64,000 bases of DNA, from the NCBI RefSeq assembly GCF_029873635.1, contig NC_080420.1:50917457-50981456 (forward strand), read 5' to 3'. Made by a program: the position numbers and the translations under genes. Under the pieces are notes generated by a model, which was given only the letters and a program-made list of their open reading frames with translations, had not been told where the DNA came from and did not search any database. This DNA comes from Malania oleifera. Its lineage: Eukaryota; Streptophyta; Magnoliopsida; Santalales; Ximeniaceae. Positions 48,598 through 60,599 of this stretch are shown here, piece by piece; the first letter of the stretch is position 1, and the number at the start of each line of letters is the position of its first letter.

Positions 48598-49198
48598 TGT
48601 TGGTGTTCGTTTGACTTGAACACGCACAACGAAAGCACACAATCAATCACAAATCACTCAACAGTCACTAATGCAAACATTCAATGATGAAATATACTTA
48701 AGAAACAATCAAACAATAATAAGAATAAGCAAAACACAACTAGAACACACAAGATTTACGTGGTTTGGCAATAGCCTACGTCCACGGGAGCAGCACTTCA
48801 GTTTTCCACTATGAACAATGTAAAAACTTACATCTTTGGGTTACAATAGTGTTCAAGTATGAACACAATGCCTATAGAAGAGTTCTAGTAAACCTAAACT
48901 ACATCTATAGTGATCCCTCGGAGGAAAATCTCCTTGATAAGCCCAATCTACAAGTGCCTGATTTGAAATCACGTAATTTGCGTTGACAGTAACCGTCAAT
49001 GGTTTAGCCCAAACCGTCAACGGTATGGTGCTGAGAAAATAACTTCCTACGTACTGCCTGAAACCGTCGACGCTTTAGGCCTAATCTGTCGATGGTTTAC
49101 CCTCAGTGCTATAGACTCCTTTCATGGAATTGTCTCTTTCTTAAGTAGCTTTCTTTAGTACATGTGATCCACTCAGAATATGAGCCACATCTCCAACA
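48598..49198 (-). repeat. Copia-B 3' LTR (601 bp)
   Basis: TG...CA ends; its first 335-350 bp on the + strand align with 53258-53604. It contains ACCGTCAATGGT, ACCGTCAACGGT, ACCGTCGACGCT and CTGTCGATGGT words near 48990-49100. Confidence 0.85.
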
Positions 49199-49500
49199 AT
49201 CTCCATCTTGGCGAATATGCACCACCTTGGAAATCTAAAAGCAAAACTACTGCTCCACCCAAGTCTATAGATTGGGTCCGTTTCTCGTCTAGCACTTGGA
49301 GACGTTGATCAAGTTCAAGTAATGCTTAAACTTCTCTATTGTGATCGGCTCTGTCAGCATATCTGCCACATTGTCAGATGTATGGACCTTCTTAAGGAGA
49401 AGTTCCCGGAAGTAATTAGTTCCTTGACCCTATGATAACACACATCAATGTGCTTCGTCCTTGCATGGTACACCTGATTCCACGTCAAGTAAATGACACT

Positions 49501-50085
49501 CTAACTGTCACACTGCAACTGAACTCCACTTTGCTGGACACCTAGCTCTTTGACTAACCTCATAAGCCACAATGCATCCTTGGCAGCCTCAGCCACTGTC
49601 ATGTATTCCGACTTAGTAGTAGACAACGCCATGAGTGACTTCACCATAGACCTCTGACAAATATGTCCTCCCACAAGGGTAAAGACATACCCCATGGTAG
49701 ATCTCCTGTCATCCAGGTTTCTTGCGTAATCAGCATCCACGTACCCCACCACTGATGGATTACTATATTGTGCATTGAATATAATGTCATATCCGGTCGT
49801 ACCCTTTAAGTACCTAAGAATCCACTTCATAGTATCCCAGTACTGTCTGCCCGGATTCGAGAAGAACTTGCTCATCTTGCTAACAACATGTTTCAGTTTT
49901 AGTCTTGTGCACACCATGTCATACATCAGACACCCCACTGCGCTAACATAGGGGACCCTCGATATATCCCGAACTTCATCGTCCATCCTTGGGCATTGGG
50001 CGGTAGACAGCTTGAAATGACTTTCCAAAGGCTTGCTCATCGACTTAGCATTAGCCATGCTAAACCTCACCCATACCTTCTCCAT
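49501..50085 (-). pseudogene. Copia-B RNase H
   Basis: A 195-codon open frame contains RVPYVSAVGCLMYDMVCTR, WILRYLKGTTGYDI, VVGYVDADYARNLDDRRSTM and LSTTKSEYMTVAEAAKDALW. These include the D and E positions of copia RNase H (YVDADYA, SEY). It is the best-preserved domain of the element but is cut from its RT by a stop near 50086. Confidence 0.85.
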
Positions 50086-50800
50086 CTAGTCGCCTTGAGA
50101 TAACCATAGTATCCCTGCAGCTTTATCCCTACGAATCTCCATGCCAAGTATTCTTTTGGCTACACTCAAGTCTTTCATGTCGAACTCCTTTCCCAACAGA
50201 GTCTTCAACTGATCTACCTTGGTTATGTCTTTAGCAGCAATTAGCATATCGTTTATGTATAGTAGCAGAAAAATAAGAGACTCGTCCACAAGTTCCCTTA
50301 TATAGACGCAGCATTCGTACTCATACCTCTTGTAGTCAATTTGGGTCATATAAGTGTCGAACCTCTTGTATCACTGCCTCAGAGATTGTTTTAACCCGTA
50401 CAATGACTTGTTTAGTTTGCAGACTAAATGCTCATATGTAGGTTGGCCAAACCTTTCGGTTGTGTCATGTAAATCAGCTCCTCGAGGTCACCATGGAGGA
50501 ACGCCATCTTTACATCCATCTACTCCAGATGTAGATCATGTTGCACCACTAGCCCCAACGCTACCCTGATGGAAGTGTGTCTGACCATTGGGGAGAAGAT
50601 TTCATCATAATCTACTCACTTCCTTTACGAGTAACCCCTCGCTACCAAGCAAGCCTTGTACTTCTCTCTTTCCCTTTTTAAAATTGACTCCTTTTTCCTG
50701 TATACCCACTTGCATCCAATTGTCCGCTTCCCAGCTGGAAGCTCCACCAAGTCCCATGTTTGGTTCTTATGTAATGACTATATCTCCTCCATCATAGTGC
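50086..50800 (-). pseudogene. Copia-B reverse transcriptase remnant
   Basis: The frame 50349-50086 holds FLLLYINDMLIAAKDITKV, where the catalytic box expected as YVDD is YIND: the first aspartate is asparagine. LLGKEFDMKDLSVAKRILGMEI follows. The upstream half (50800-50350) is present only in shifted frames. Confidence 0.8.
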
Positions 50801-51256
50801 CTATTCAGCTACCCTTATCTTGGCTATGCATCGCCTCCTAATAGGTATTAGCATCCTCACTACTAGTGATAAGTACATAAGATACCAGATCAACAAAATC
50901 GTACCTTGCGGGTGGTTGACAACGTGTTTGGGTCTGTCTACAGCTATGCTTCGATGCGGTTGTTGATCATTTGAGCTAGAACTCCTCACGTCATCTCCAC
51001 CATGAGTTTCCGACTCCAACTGCACCGTTGGTTGATATCTCAAACTAGGACTCCCTGCATGCCTTCGCCGAGTCTCTAAGTCCACCTGAATCGCACGCTC
51101 ATTGCTACTACGATTTTCTGGAAACTGTTTCTCTATTTCATCTTGAGTATGCCACAACATGGTTTTCTCATCAAAAACCACATCCCTATTGATCACCATC
51201 TTGTTTGGCACTGGATCCCACAACTTGAACCTTTTCACGCCTTTTTGATATCCCAA
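50801..51256 (-). pseudogene. Copia-B integrase C-terminus and linker
   Basis: An open frame starts GYQKGVKRFKLWDPVPNKM and VINRDVVFDE, the conserved end of the integrase region in Tnt1-like elements. A charged linker towards RT follows. Confidence 0.8.
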
Positions 51257-52067
51257 AAAGATGCACTATCTAGACTTCGTCTCAAGCTTAGATCTCTCTT
51301 CACTTGGGATGTTCGCATAGGTCGGACACCTAAAAACTCTAAGACCAGTAGTCAACCTTATCTCCTATCCACAGCTCCTAAGCAACTTTCGTATTCTGTG
51401 AGCCTAGCATGCTCACTGCTTCGGCCCAGAAATTCATGGCGAGCCTAGCATGGAACCTTAGGCATCAAGCCCTTTCAGCCAGGCTTCGGTTCATCCTCTC
51501 TGCCACACCGTTTTTCTAATGTGTCTGGTGCAAGGTAAAATACCTCCTTATGCCTTGCTGTTCACAGTCTCTGAATTTCGAATTTGTGTACTCAGACCTT
51601 TTGTTTGTCCTAAGGAATTTTATCTTTCTCCCAGTCTGATTTTCCACTTTAACTTTCCACACTTTAAACTTGGAAAACGTTTCCGAATTGTGACGTATAA
51701 AGTAAACCTAGGCCTTTCGTGAGTATTCGTCGATAAAATTCATGGAATACACATGTTCCCTTCGTGATGCCACTCTCACTAATCCCTAAACATCTAAATG
51801 AATGTAGTCTAGTACTCCCTCCGTCTTGTGTGTGGCCATCATGATCTGAATCCTATTCTTCTTCCTAAGCACACAATACTTGTAGAACTTCAGATTACAT
51901 GATTTTACCCCCTTCAGAAGATATCTCTTGTGAAGTTCCTGCATCCCACGCTTTCCCATATGTCCTAAATGCATATGCCTCAATAGAGTACTATTAGACT
52001 CACACTCTATGGTTGTAGCTCCACCTACAATTGTGGTATCCAACAGTGTATAAATATTACCCGACAC
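51257..52067 (-). pseudogene. Copia-B GAG-pre-integrase and integrase core remnant
   Basis: The frame 52067-51786 includes LLRHMHLGHMGKRGMQELHK, RYLLKGVKSC and THKTEGVLDYIHLDV. This is the HHCC zinc-binding region and the first catalytic Asp of the core. The remaining core (51780-51257) is fragmented. Confidence 0.8.
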
Positions 52068-52070
52068 TCT

Positions 52071-53230
52071 CTACCCCTTCATCACCTTCATAACTCCACA
52101 TTTGGACTTGTAACTAAAACTGTTACAATCCAAGTTGCCTAATGAAATCAGATTCTTCCTCAACTTAGGTATATGTCTGACATCACACAATGTTTGCGCT
52201 ACACCGTCATACATCCTAATTCTAATATTCACCATCTCGATCACTTTGTACGCAGCATCATTCCCCATTAGAACGGAACTAGAACTAACAAATATGTACA
52301 TCGTGAACCAGTCCTTATTGGGCATCATATGATACGAACATACAAAGTCCAAAATCCAAGAATCTTTAAATGCATCTGACCCCGATGAAACCAAGAGCAT
52401 ATCACCGTCATTGCTCCCAAAGTTTCCTTCTTCAACTTCATTCACCATTGTTGATGAACCTTCTTTATTCTTAGCACCTCCCTTCCTCCTCTCTAGATGC
52501 TTAGGTATGTGTCCTCTTTTTCCACACTTAAAACACCAAACTTCCTTCTTCTTCCTGGACTTAGATCGAGCCCTATGGCCGCTTGATCCACTTCGGGAAC
52601 CGCTCCTCCCGTGATCCTGATTAAACTTATCCACGAGTCCTTTAGCATTGGAACCATCATCATTGACCTTCTTCCTTTGGTAGAACCCCAGCAACGCACT
52701 TGTGATATCCTCCAACTCCAAGGTTTTTCCCCAAGTTAGTGTCGTAACCTAGTTTTCGTATTCAGAGATGTTAGTAGGGAATTCAGTAGCGTCAATGCCT
52801 TATCCTCTTCCTCAAAATTCACATCGATGTGCTTTAAATCACTAATGATCTGATTGAGTGTTGATGAGTTGAGTCAAGTCTGAACTCTCCTCCATATTAC
52901 GCCAATAAAGTTTTTGCTTAAGATACAACTTGTTCGTAAATGACTTGGACATGAACTGGCTTTCAAGCTTCAATCATATCGCCATTGGTGATTCCTCATC
53001 CATGACATTGTATATAATGTCATCGACCAGACAATGCCGGATAGTGGAAACCGCCTTTGCTCAAGCTCCTATCCACTTGCCTCGTTCATGTCGTTTGGCT
53101 TCTTCCCATATAACGCCTTCACCATCCCTTGTTACACTAGAAAATCGTTCACGCTTCGTTGCCAAAGCCCAAAATTACTTGTTCCATCAAACTTATTCAC
53201 ATTGAATTTCACCGAAGAGACCCTAGCCAT
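52071..53230 (-). pseudogene. Copia-B gag and protease
   Basis: It starts MARVSSVKFNVNKF at 53230, homologous to the plus-strand copy. The better frame 52721-52071 holds the zinc knuckle VWCFKCGKRGHIPKHLE, whose last cysteine is replaced. SWILDFVCSYHM follows at the protease active site, where the usual D-S/T-A/G triplet has become DFV, so the protease would be dead. Confidence 0.8.
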
Positions 53231-53257
53231 TGTATAACCAATAGCTCTAATACTACT

Positions 53258-53604
53258 TGTTGGTGTTCGTTCGACTTGAACATGCATAGCAAAAGTACAC
53301 AATCAATCACGAATCACTTAACAATCACTAATGCAAACACTCAATGATTAAATATACTTGAGAAGCAATCAAATAATAATACGAACAAGCAAAACACAAT
53401 TAGAACGCACAAGATTTATGTGATTCGGCAATAGCCTACGTCCATGGGAGCAACACTTCAGTTTTCCACTATGAACAATGTCAAAGCTTACATCTTTGGG
53501 TTACAATAGTTTTTAAGTATGAACCCAATGTCTATAAAAGAGTTCTAATAAACCTAAACTACATCTATAGTGATCCCCCGGAGGAAAATCCTCCAGATAT
53601 GCCC
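53258..53604 (-). repeat. Copia-B 5' LTR, truncated
   Basis: It matches the first about 347 bp (on the + strand) of the 601-bp LTR at 48598. Similarity ends near GCCC at 53604, where Copia-C coding sequence begins. The primer-binding site lies at about 53244-53255 as GCTCTAATACTA on the + strand. Confidence 0.8.
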
Positions 53605-54922
53605 TAAAAGCTCTATGATTATTGGAAATTATTTGGTAGTAAATATATTTGGAAATGGGATATTTAGTGCATGTTCGGGTTCCTTTTCTTATGGCAATTG
53701 GAATGTCAAGATCTGAGGTTTTATATTTTGGAGATACTATAGGATCTGAATCCAAAATAGGAGTAGACGATAAAATAAGAATATTATTAGATAAAATAGG
53801 AATAGGATAAGAGTTACTTGAAATATTCTAGGAGCCATTGTTTAGGGATTCTGATTGATTTTGTATGGAATGATAGACAAGTCTTTATTTCTTTGAGGGA
53901 TCCACTTTATAGTATAAACCATAAGCTCAAAATTTGGATTAAATGTATCCTTTTATAGTATTTCCTTCTCTGTTTGTAAAAAACTGGTTCTGTCAATACC
54001 ATCAACTTGAATTGCGGTGTCTTGAGAAGGAAAGTCAACAATTGTATTGGGTAAAGGTGCAGATTTTTTCCAATCTTCTTCACCTATTTTCTTCCCCTGA
54101 AGAAATGTTTTGGTAAAGAATGGAGTATTTTCCAAAAAAAAAAGAGACATCCATAGTAATATGAAATTTTTTGGTTTAAGGGTTAAAGCATTTATACCCT
54201 TTGTGGTTAGGAGCATATCCTAAAAAGACACATTTTTTAGCTCATAGATCTAATTTGGACCGAGATTTATGTGGCATGTGAACAAAAATTGTGCAGCCAA
54301 AAATTTTTAACAGTAATTTTAAATGAATGTGAGGTTTTGGAAATTCCTTTTTTAAGCAATCTAATGGAGTGATATACTGAAGAACACGTGTAGGAATCTG
54401 GTTAATCAAATAGGATGCAGTCAAGATAACATCTCCCCATAAATATTTTGGAATATTCATATAAAACATCATAGCATGAGCTACTTCAAGCAAATGTTTA
54501 TTTTTTCTTTTGGCTATTCCATTTTGTTGAGGGGTATCATGACATGAAGATTAATGAGAAATACCCTTTTCTTGTAAAAAAATATTTCCAAAGCTTTATT
54601 TAAATACTTGGCTCCATTGTCAGATCGAAGTATACTACTTTTTGTTTGAAAGTGATTTTCAATCATATTGTAGAAATCTTTGAACAACTTTGCAACCTTA
54701 GATTTCTCACGCATTAGATAAATCCAGCAAAGACGAGTATGGTCGTCTATAAATGTCACAAACCACCTTTTTCCTGACATAGTAGTAACCTTTGAAGGTC
54801 CCCACACATCACTGTGAAATAAGTAGAATGGTTTTGATGCACGATAAGGTTTAGGAATATAAGTTGCACGATGAAATTTGGACAAAGAACAACTTTCACA
54901 ATGAAAAGATGTAGGGTCTATA
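53605..54922 (-). pseudogene. Copia-C integrase and integrase-RT linker
   Basis: The minus strand from 54885 reads LSKFHRATYIPKPYRASKPF, FHSDVWGPSKV, WFVTFIDDHTRLCWIY and ILRSDNGAKYLNKAL, giving catalytic Asp residues of the core. The frame 54493-54242 follows with MLEVAHAMMFYMNIPKYLWG and LINQIPTRVL. IPIAIRKGTRTCTKYPISKY near 53700 is the conserved segment before RT. It is interrupted on the right by Gypsy-2 and on the left by Copia-B. Confidence 0.85.
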
Positions 54923-57279
54923 TGTAGTAACCTGACTAATTATAGAAATTAAATAATAAAGAAAGGAGGAAGAAAAGGAAATTTTAAGGGGGACTCAACA
55001 AGGTCTTGTTGATGAATGCAGAGCGTTCGTTGACGAATAGTATTTTTGGTCTCGTCAACGTGGACGCGTGTCTCGTTGACTAGAATTTACCAAGGGGTTG
55101 ATTTCAAGACCTGAATTTCGTCGACGAGAGTCATGTGTTCATCGACGAACCTTCTTCTTGGTCTTGACAATGAGGTGTAGTGGCTTGTCGACGAGTCCAC
55201 GTGGAGAGCACTCTATATATAGCCAAATTCGGGTTTCAGGGAGAGAAATTCATTTTCTCTATTTTCTTTCTCTCTCTAACTCAGTTCTCTCTCCTTCTCT
55301 ACACTATTCTTGCCACATTTTTCCCCTTTTCAACGATCAAAAGACACCACGTTGATCTTGGGGAGATTCTCTATAAGTCCGCTAGAACAGATTGTCAATT
55401 TGGGCAACTTGGGCACCATCCCAAAATTTTGGTAAGTAAATTATTTAGGTATTTTCAGTATTAGCAGGCTTATTTGAGTTCAGATTTTGTATTATATAAG
55501 AGTATACTGGTGTTTTGTGGAGTAAAATTAGGGTGTTATGTTTTCAGGGTTAGGGTGTTTTTGGGACCTTGCAAGCATGGGTTGAAGACCCCAGCAGATA
55601 TTTTCCAGGAGTTCAGGTAAATTATAGTTTAGAAAATTACGGGTATGCAGGTTCAGGAAACATGAGTGAGATGATCTTCTAGGGAAATTCAGGGATTTAC
55701 TGAGGAATTGGTATATATATATATATATAGGATTTTGAAGATAGTACGTTGAGGGCGTGAGAGTGGAATTGGAGGCAAGCCTCACAGTCAGTTAGGTACG
55801 GGAAATATGCTATGCTAGTAAATTCAAAAATATTATCACTAAATTATAGTATTTGTTTATTAAGGTACAGGGTATAAATTATACAATTTTATAGATTTTA
55901 GAACATGAGTTTTATTAATTGTGTGACCTGAGTAGATATTTGTTTAGTACAAAGTTTATATAGTTTTTCAGAATATCATGATTTACAGTGTTTCTGCATA
56001 AAAATATGGTTTACAGAATTATGAATTATAGTGTATATTTAGACAGATATATCTTACAGGCAAATATTTTCTACACAGATATTTTACAAATATTATACAG
56101 ACAAATATTTTACAGTATTTATGGAATGTCATGATTTCCAAAACCATAACACTCGGACATTATAGATTATTTAGTCAGATATTATAGTTATTTCATTTAG
56201 AAATTGTAGTCAGATATTACAGTTATTTCAATCAGATATTACAGTTATTTTAGTAAGATATTATAGTATTTTCAGATCAGATTTATATTGTTATGGTTAT
56301 TTTGGAATCATGATGAAAATAGTAGGATATCTATAGAAATAGTATATACAGTATCAGACCCTGATGAATCAAGTTATGTTTAGTTAGCAGAGTACGGTAC
56401 CGTTGCTTGTATAGATCAGAGTGAAACCACACATCTTAGATAGTATTTGGATAGTTTCTGTCAACTGTGCCTGGAGGGATTGTAGACTCCCCACAAGACT
56501 AGGTTAAGCTGACCAATTTGACGAGGTAGTTACCAGTTCTGTGCCTAGGAGAGGTTGTAGTTTGGCTAGGCAGAGGATTGGTAGAGTTATAGTTGACTTA
56601 TCTGGTAGGCCAACCAGGATTAAGTCCTGCCTACGAGCTACACAACCCTGTCATGAGGGGTTAAATCATGATATACAGTTTTTCAGGGTAAACATCTCAG
56701 TTATGTATATTTATACAGATTTACAGAATATTAGTAGATGTAGTATGATACTAGAAGTATGAAAAAGTAGAAAACTCAGATATTACAGTTATACTTTAAA
56801 CTATGATAAATGCAAACTATACTATATATTGATTTACCAGCTTTTACACTTTCAGATATTGTCAGTATAGGATTTACAAAACTGAGTAGCCATACACTAG
56901 TAATAGCATATTTCCTCTTACTGAGCGTTGTCTCATCCTAGTGATTTAACATTTTTTAAGTGATCCGACTAGGCGAGCATATCAGGCTCGCAGATAGAGA
57001 GATCTTTTGTACTACCCTATTTATAGGGTAAGTGTATTCAGGGGACTGTATTTTTGAGTAGATGATACTGGGGTGATGTGTAAATATGTATGTATGGGTT
57101 GGAAATACTGAATTCTGGTATTCTAAATATAGGTATATGACTTTATGTTTTTCGCTGCTTAGGTGTGTCAATTTGTATACAGGGATACCTCAATGCCCAT
57201 CTGGGGCCCGAGATGTTATAGTAGGTATTACAAGGGTATCAAAGTAATATATAAATGGTGTACTTTTTGGATCGTTACA
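54923..57279 (+). repeat. Gypsy-2 5' LTR (2,357 bp)
   Basis: A TCGTCGACGAG-rich segment lies at 55030-55200, then TCTATATATAGCC near 55212, a likely TATA box for the LTR promoter. A CT-rich leader follows, then an AT-rich body with repeated CAGATATTACAGTTATTTC words near 56160-56280, and TTACTGAGCGTTGTCTCATCC near 56920. Confidence 0.95.
55206..55222 (+). promoter_or_regulatory. Candidate TATA box of the Gypsy-2 5' LTR
   Basis: AGCACTCTATATATAGCC is kept in both LTRs (also near 61486-61503). It is followed within about 50-100 bp by a TTTCTCT-rich leader. The position is plausible for the start of the R region; no experimental support. Confidence 0.5.
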
Positions 57280-57282
57280 GTT

Positions 57283-57295
57283 TGGTATCAGAGCC
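57283..57295 (+). other. Gypsy-2 primer-binding site
   Basis: TGGTATCAGAGCC, matching the 3' end of initiator methionine tRNA, three bases after the LTR end. Confidence 0.9.
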
Positions 57296-57638
57296 TAGGT
57301 TGCTAGGTTCTTTAGACTCTCGAGTGCAGTGAAAAATAATACTAGAATATAAGAATAGAGTTTGGAGAAAAATAGAACAGAGTATCAGTGAATTAATGTT
57401 GGAAAAACTAGGATGAGAATCTAGGGTTTTGTTTTGCAGTTTGGAAGTAGAAATTTCGTGGTAGTTTTTATGATTTTCCTAGGGTGACGATTTTAGGAAA
57501 ACCATAATAAACTATCCTCAATTTCTATTTCCATATGGTAGGGCAAGACCTTAAATTAGTTATAGGAAGTAAGGGGTATTTTAGTTGGTGTAGCATTGTA
57601 AGGTTCAAATTCTCAGAATAATTTGGTAATATTGCAGG

Positions 57639-58690
57639 ATGGACCCATGATGTAGTAGCACTCACGCTAGTGGTGACGACGGAGCAAGGTCTTCTGGTGT
57701 AGGAGGAGAGGATTTAGATGTTGTGTTACGCAATATGGCTCAGCAGGTCATGGTTGAGATTGCCTGGAGGTCCAAGGAGCAGGGAGGTCCATTTACAGCT
57801 CAACGGTACACAATAGAAAAATTTATGAAGATGAACCCGCCAGCATTTTCAGGAGTGGCTAATCCTGCAGTTGCGGAGAACTGGATGTAGGGGATAGAGA
57901 AGATTTTGACGGTGCTCTACCGCATTGATGAACAGAGGGTCCTCTATGCCACGTATAAGTTGACAGGGGAGGCCGAGAGATGGTGGATGGCCACTAGATT
58001 ACTGGAGGAGTAGAGATCCATTTCGATGCAGATGACCTGGGCCCGGTTCAAGGACATATTATTTGATAGATACTATCTTGTCTCGGTCAAAGAGGCTAAA
58101 GTATAGGAATTTCTGAGCTTGTCCCAGGGATGGATGACAGTCCAATAGTACGCAGCGAAATTCATTAAGTTGTTGCGTTTCTGCCCATATATTGTCCCAG
58201 ATAAGCTAAGAAGGTCTGGATGTTTGAGAGGAATTTGAGGTAGGACGTTTATAAATAGGTGGTAGTTTTTAAGATACAGGACTTCTTGGAGTTAGTAGAT
58301 AGGGCCATGGTAGCAGAGGAGAGTGAGCAGGCAGATGTGGGAGTATTGAGTCAGAGGAAGAGGCCCATGCCTCTGAGTTTTTAGACCGGGCTTAGTCGGG
58401 GTCCATGGAGAGGAGGTAGAGCTGGTAAGGGTTAGAGGAAGATGACAAGACACAGTGGGTATCAGGGTGGGCATACTTATCCCACTTGCCCCAGGTGTGG
58501 TTGGTGACATCCGGGCGAGTGCCGGTTGGGTGAGAATATTTGTTACCGATGTGGGAGACTTGGCCATATGGCTCGATCATGTTGGGGACTATTGAACTAT
58601 GCGCCAGCTCTCACACCATTTCGGGGTGGTTACCAGGCGCCCCGTGGAGGCCAGTAGAGGAATACAACACCAACGAGAGTTTATGCTTTG
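57639..58690 (+). pseudogene. Gypsy-2 gag
   Basis: From an ATG at 57639 (MDP then a stop) the frame reads [53 protein letters not shown] and FKDILFDRYYLVSVKEAK. This is the retrotransposon gag core of chromovirus-like elements, with several in-frame stops. Zinc-knuckle sequence (CYRCGRLGHMARSC-like, shifted) lies near 58540-58580. Confidence 0.8.
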
Positions 58691-59000
58691 ACACCGAGAG
58701 ATGCCAAGGCCACTGGAATGTTGTTATAGGTATACTTACTATTTTACCATATAAAGTTGTTATTTTATTTGACACAGGTGCCACCCATTCCTTCGTATCG
58801 GCGGGGTATGTTAAAGTAACTGGGGTAGAGGCACAATTATTAGATGTTGAATTGTTTGTAGTCACGCTGACGAGATCTATGGTGAGGTGTAGGAAGGTAC
58901 TTCCAAACTTTCCAGTGAGCATTCAGAAGAAAGTAATACCAATTGATCTCGTGGTATTTGATATGCAGGGGTTTGATGTAATACTGAGTACGAATTAGCT
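58691..59000 (+). pseudogene. Gypsy-2 aspartic protease
   Basis: The open frame reads VVILFDTGATHSFVSAGYVK near 58755-58815, with the catalytic DTG intact. Then come IPIDLVVFDMQGFDVIL and a stop at the usual GMDWL position (LSTN then TAG). Confidence 0.85.
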
Positions 59001-59199
59001 GGCGGCTAATCATGCCAACATAGATTGCCATAAAAAAGAAGTGATTTTCAAACCCCTGGGTAAGCAAAAATATAGATTTGTGGGTTCACGTGTGCGTGCC
59101 TCGCCACATCTAGTGTCAGTTATTCAGGTGAGGAGACTGCTACAGGATTGTTGTTAGGGTTATGTTGCCTACATAAAGGAATTTCCAAAATAAGAACTA

Positions 59200-60065
59200 A
59201 AACAGGCTGATATTTTAGTAGTTAAAGAATTTCCAAATGTTTTTCTAGAAGAATTGCCTAGCTTACCACCAGACTGAGAGATTGAATTTACCGTGGATCT
59301 ACTACCAGGGTCGGCATTGGTATCTAAAGCACCATAACGTATGGCTCCAGCTGAATTGAAGGAATTGAAAGATCAATTGCAAGAGTTGCTGGATAAAGGA
59401 TTTATCAGGCCCAATGTGTCGTTGTGGGGGGGCCCAGTCCTGTTCGTTAAAAATAAAGATGGGATATGAGGATGTGTATAGATTATAGGGAGATAAACAA
59501 ATTAACACTCAAGAATAAATATCCTCTTCCTAGGATTGACGACTTATTTGATCAGCTCCAGGGGACCTGGGTCTACACTAAAATTGATCTGCTATCGGGT
59601 TATCATCAGGTAAAAGTTAGAGCAGAGGACATTTCAGAAATAGCATTCCGAACCAGATATGAGCATTACAAATTTTTGGTGATGCCGTTTGGGTTGACCA
59701 ATGCACCAGCAGTATTTATGGATTAGTACCTGGACCAGTTTGTTGTGGTATTCATTAATGATATACTGGTCTACTCGAGGAATTTGGAGGAGCACGAGCA
59801 TCATCTGAGGCTGGTGTTGCAAATATTGAGAGAAAGAAAATTGCACACAAAATTCAAGAAATGTGAATTCTGGTTATGGCAGGTTACTTTCCTCGAGCAA
59901 GTGATCTTCGAGGACGGTATATCGGTTGACCCAAGTAAGATAGAGGCAGTGGTGAGTTGGGTAAGGGTTAGAAATGTCTAGGAGGTCAGGAGTTTTCTGG
60001 GTTTGGCAGGCTACTACCGATGCTTCGTAGATGGTTTCTCCAGATTATCGGGTCCACTAACATGA
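59200..60065 (+). pseudogene. Gypsy-2 reverse transcriptase
   Basis: It reads [20 protein letters not shown] from 59466, [20 protein letters not shown], and [17 protein letters not shown] before a stop at 59724. The active-site box reads [11 protein letters not shown], so the first catalytic aspartate is asparagine. The thumb region ([19 protein letters not shown]) follows, with another stop near 59980. Confidence 0.9.
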
Positions 60066-60080
60066 CTCACGAGGAAAAAT

Positions 60081-60545
60081 ATGAAGTTTGATTGGACCAA
60101 TGATTGTGAGCAGAGCTTCCAGGAGCTAAAGCAGCGGTTGGTCTCAACACCGGTACTGGCTATTCCATCAAAAGAGGATGAATTTGTGATATACAGTGAT
60201 GCATCTTTAAAGGGACTCGGTTGTGTGCTAATGCAACATGGAAGAGTCATTGCCTACGCATCTAGACAGCCTAAAGAATATGAAAAGAACTACCCTGTGC
60301 ACGATATAGAATTAATAGCAGTGGTGTATGCTCTGAAAATATGAAGGCATTATCTTTATGGTGGGAAATGTGAGATTTTCACTGATAATAAAAGATTAAA
60401 GTATTTATCCACCCAAAAAGATTTAAACATGCGGTAGAGAAGATGGTTGGAGCTCATCAAGGACTATGATTGTACTATTAGCTACCATCCAAGGAAGGCA
60501 AACGTAGTGGCTAATGCATTCAGCAAGAAAATGGCAGGAGCAATG
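60081..60545 (+). pseudogene. Gypsy-2 RNase H
   Basis: [60 protein letters not shown] and [13 protein letters not shown] are continuous to a stop at 60342. Then come [17 protein letters not shown] and YHPRKANVVANAFSKK. The catalytic D..E..D pattern is visible; two stops interrupt it. Confidence 0.9.
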
Positions 60546-60599
60546 GTGTCAGTAGTGGAGGTTCAGCACCCTATTCAGATGGATTTGGAGAGGCTAGGC

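Larger units (their letters stand above)
48598..53604 (-). mobile_element. Copia-B, near full-length minus-strand copy
   Basis: The 3' LTR is 48598-49198 (TGTTGG...CCAACA on the + strand) and the 5' LTR is truncated, 53258-53604. Between them, on the minus strand, are gag, protease, integrase, RT and RNase H in copia order (Tork/Tnt1-like). A polypurine tract (CAAGATGGAGAT on the minus strand, about 49199-49213) abuts the 3' LTR. The outer part of the 5' LTR is missing, so no target duplication can be shown. Stops and frameshifts break every gene. Confidence 0.85.

Noticed and set aside
50354..53347. Plus-strand frames of 60-100 codons across Copia-B
   Set aside because: Antisense shadows of the element's gag, integrase and RT on the minus strand.
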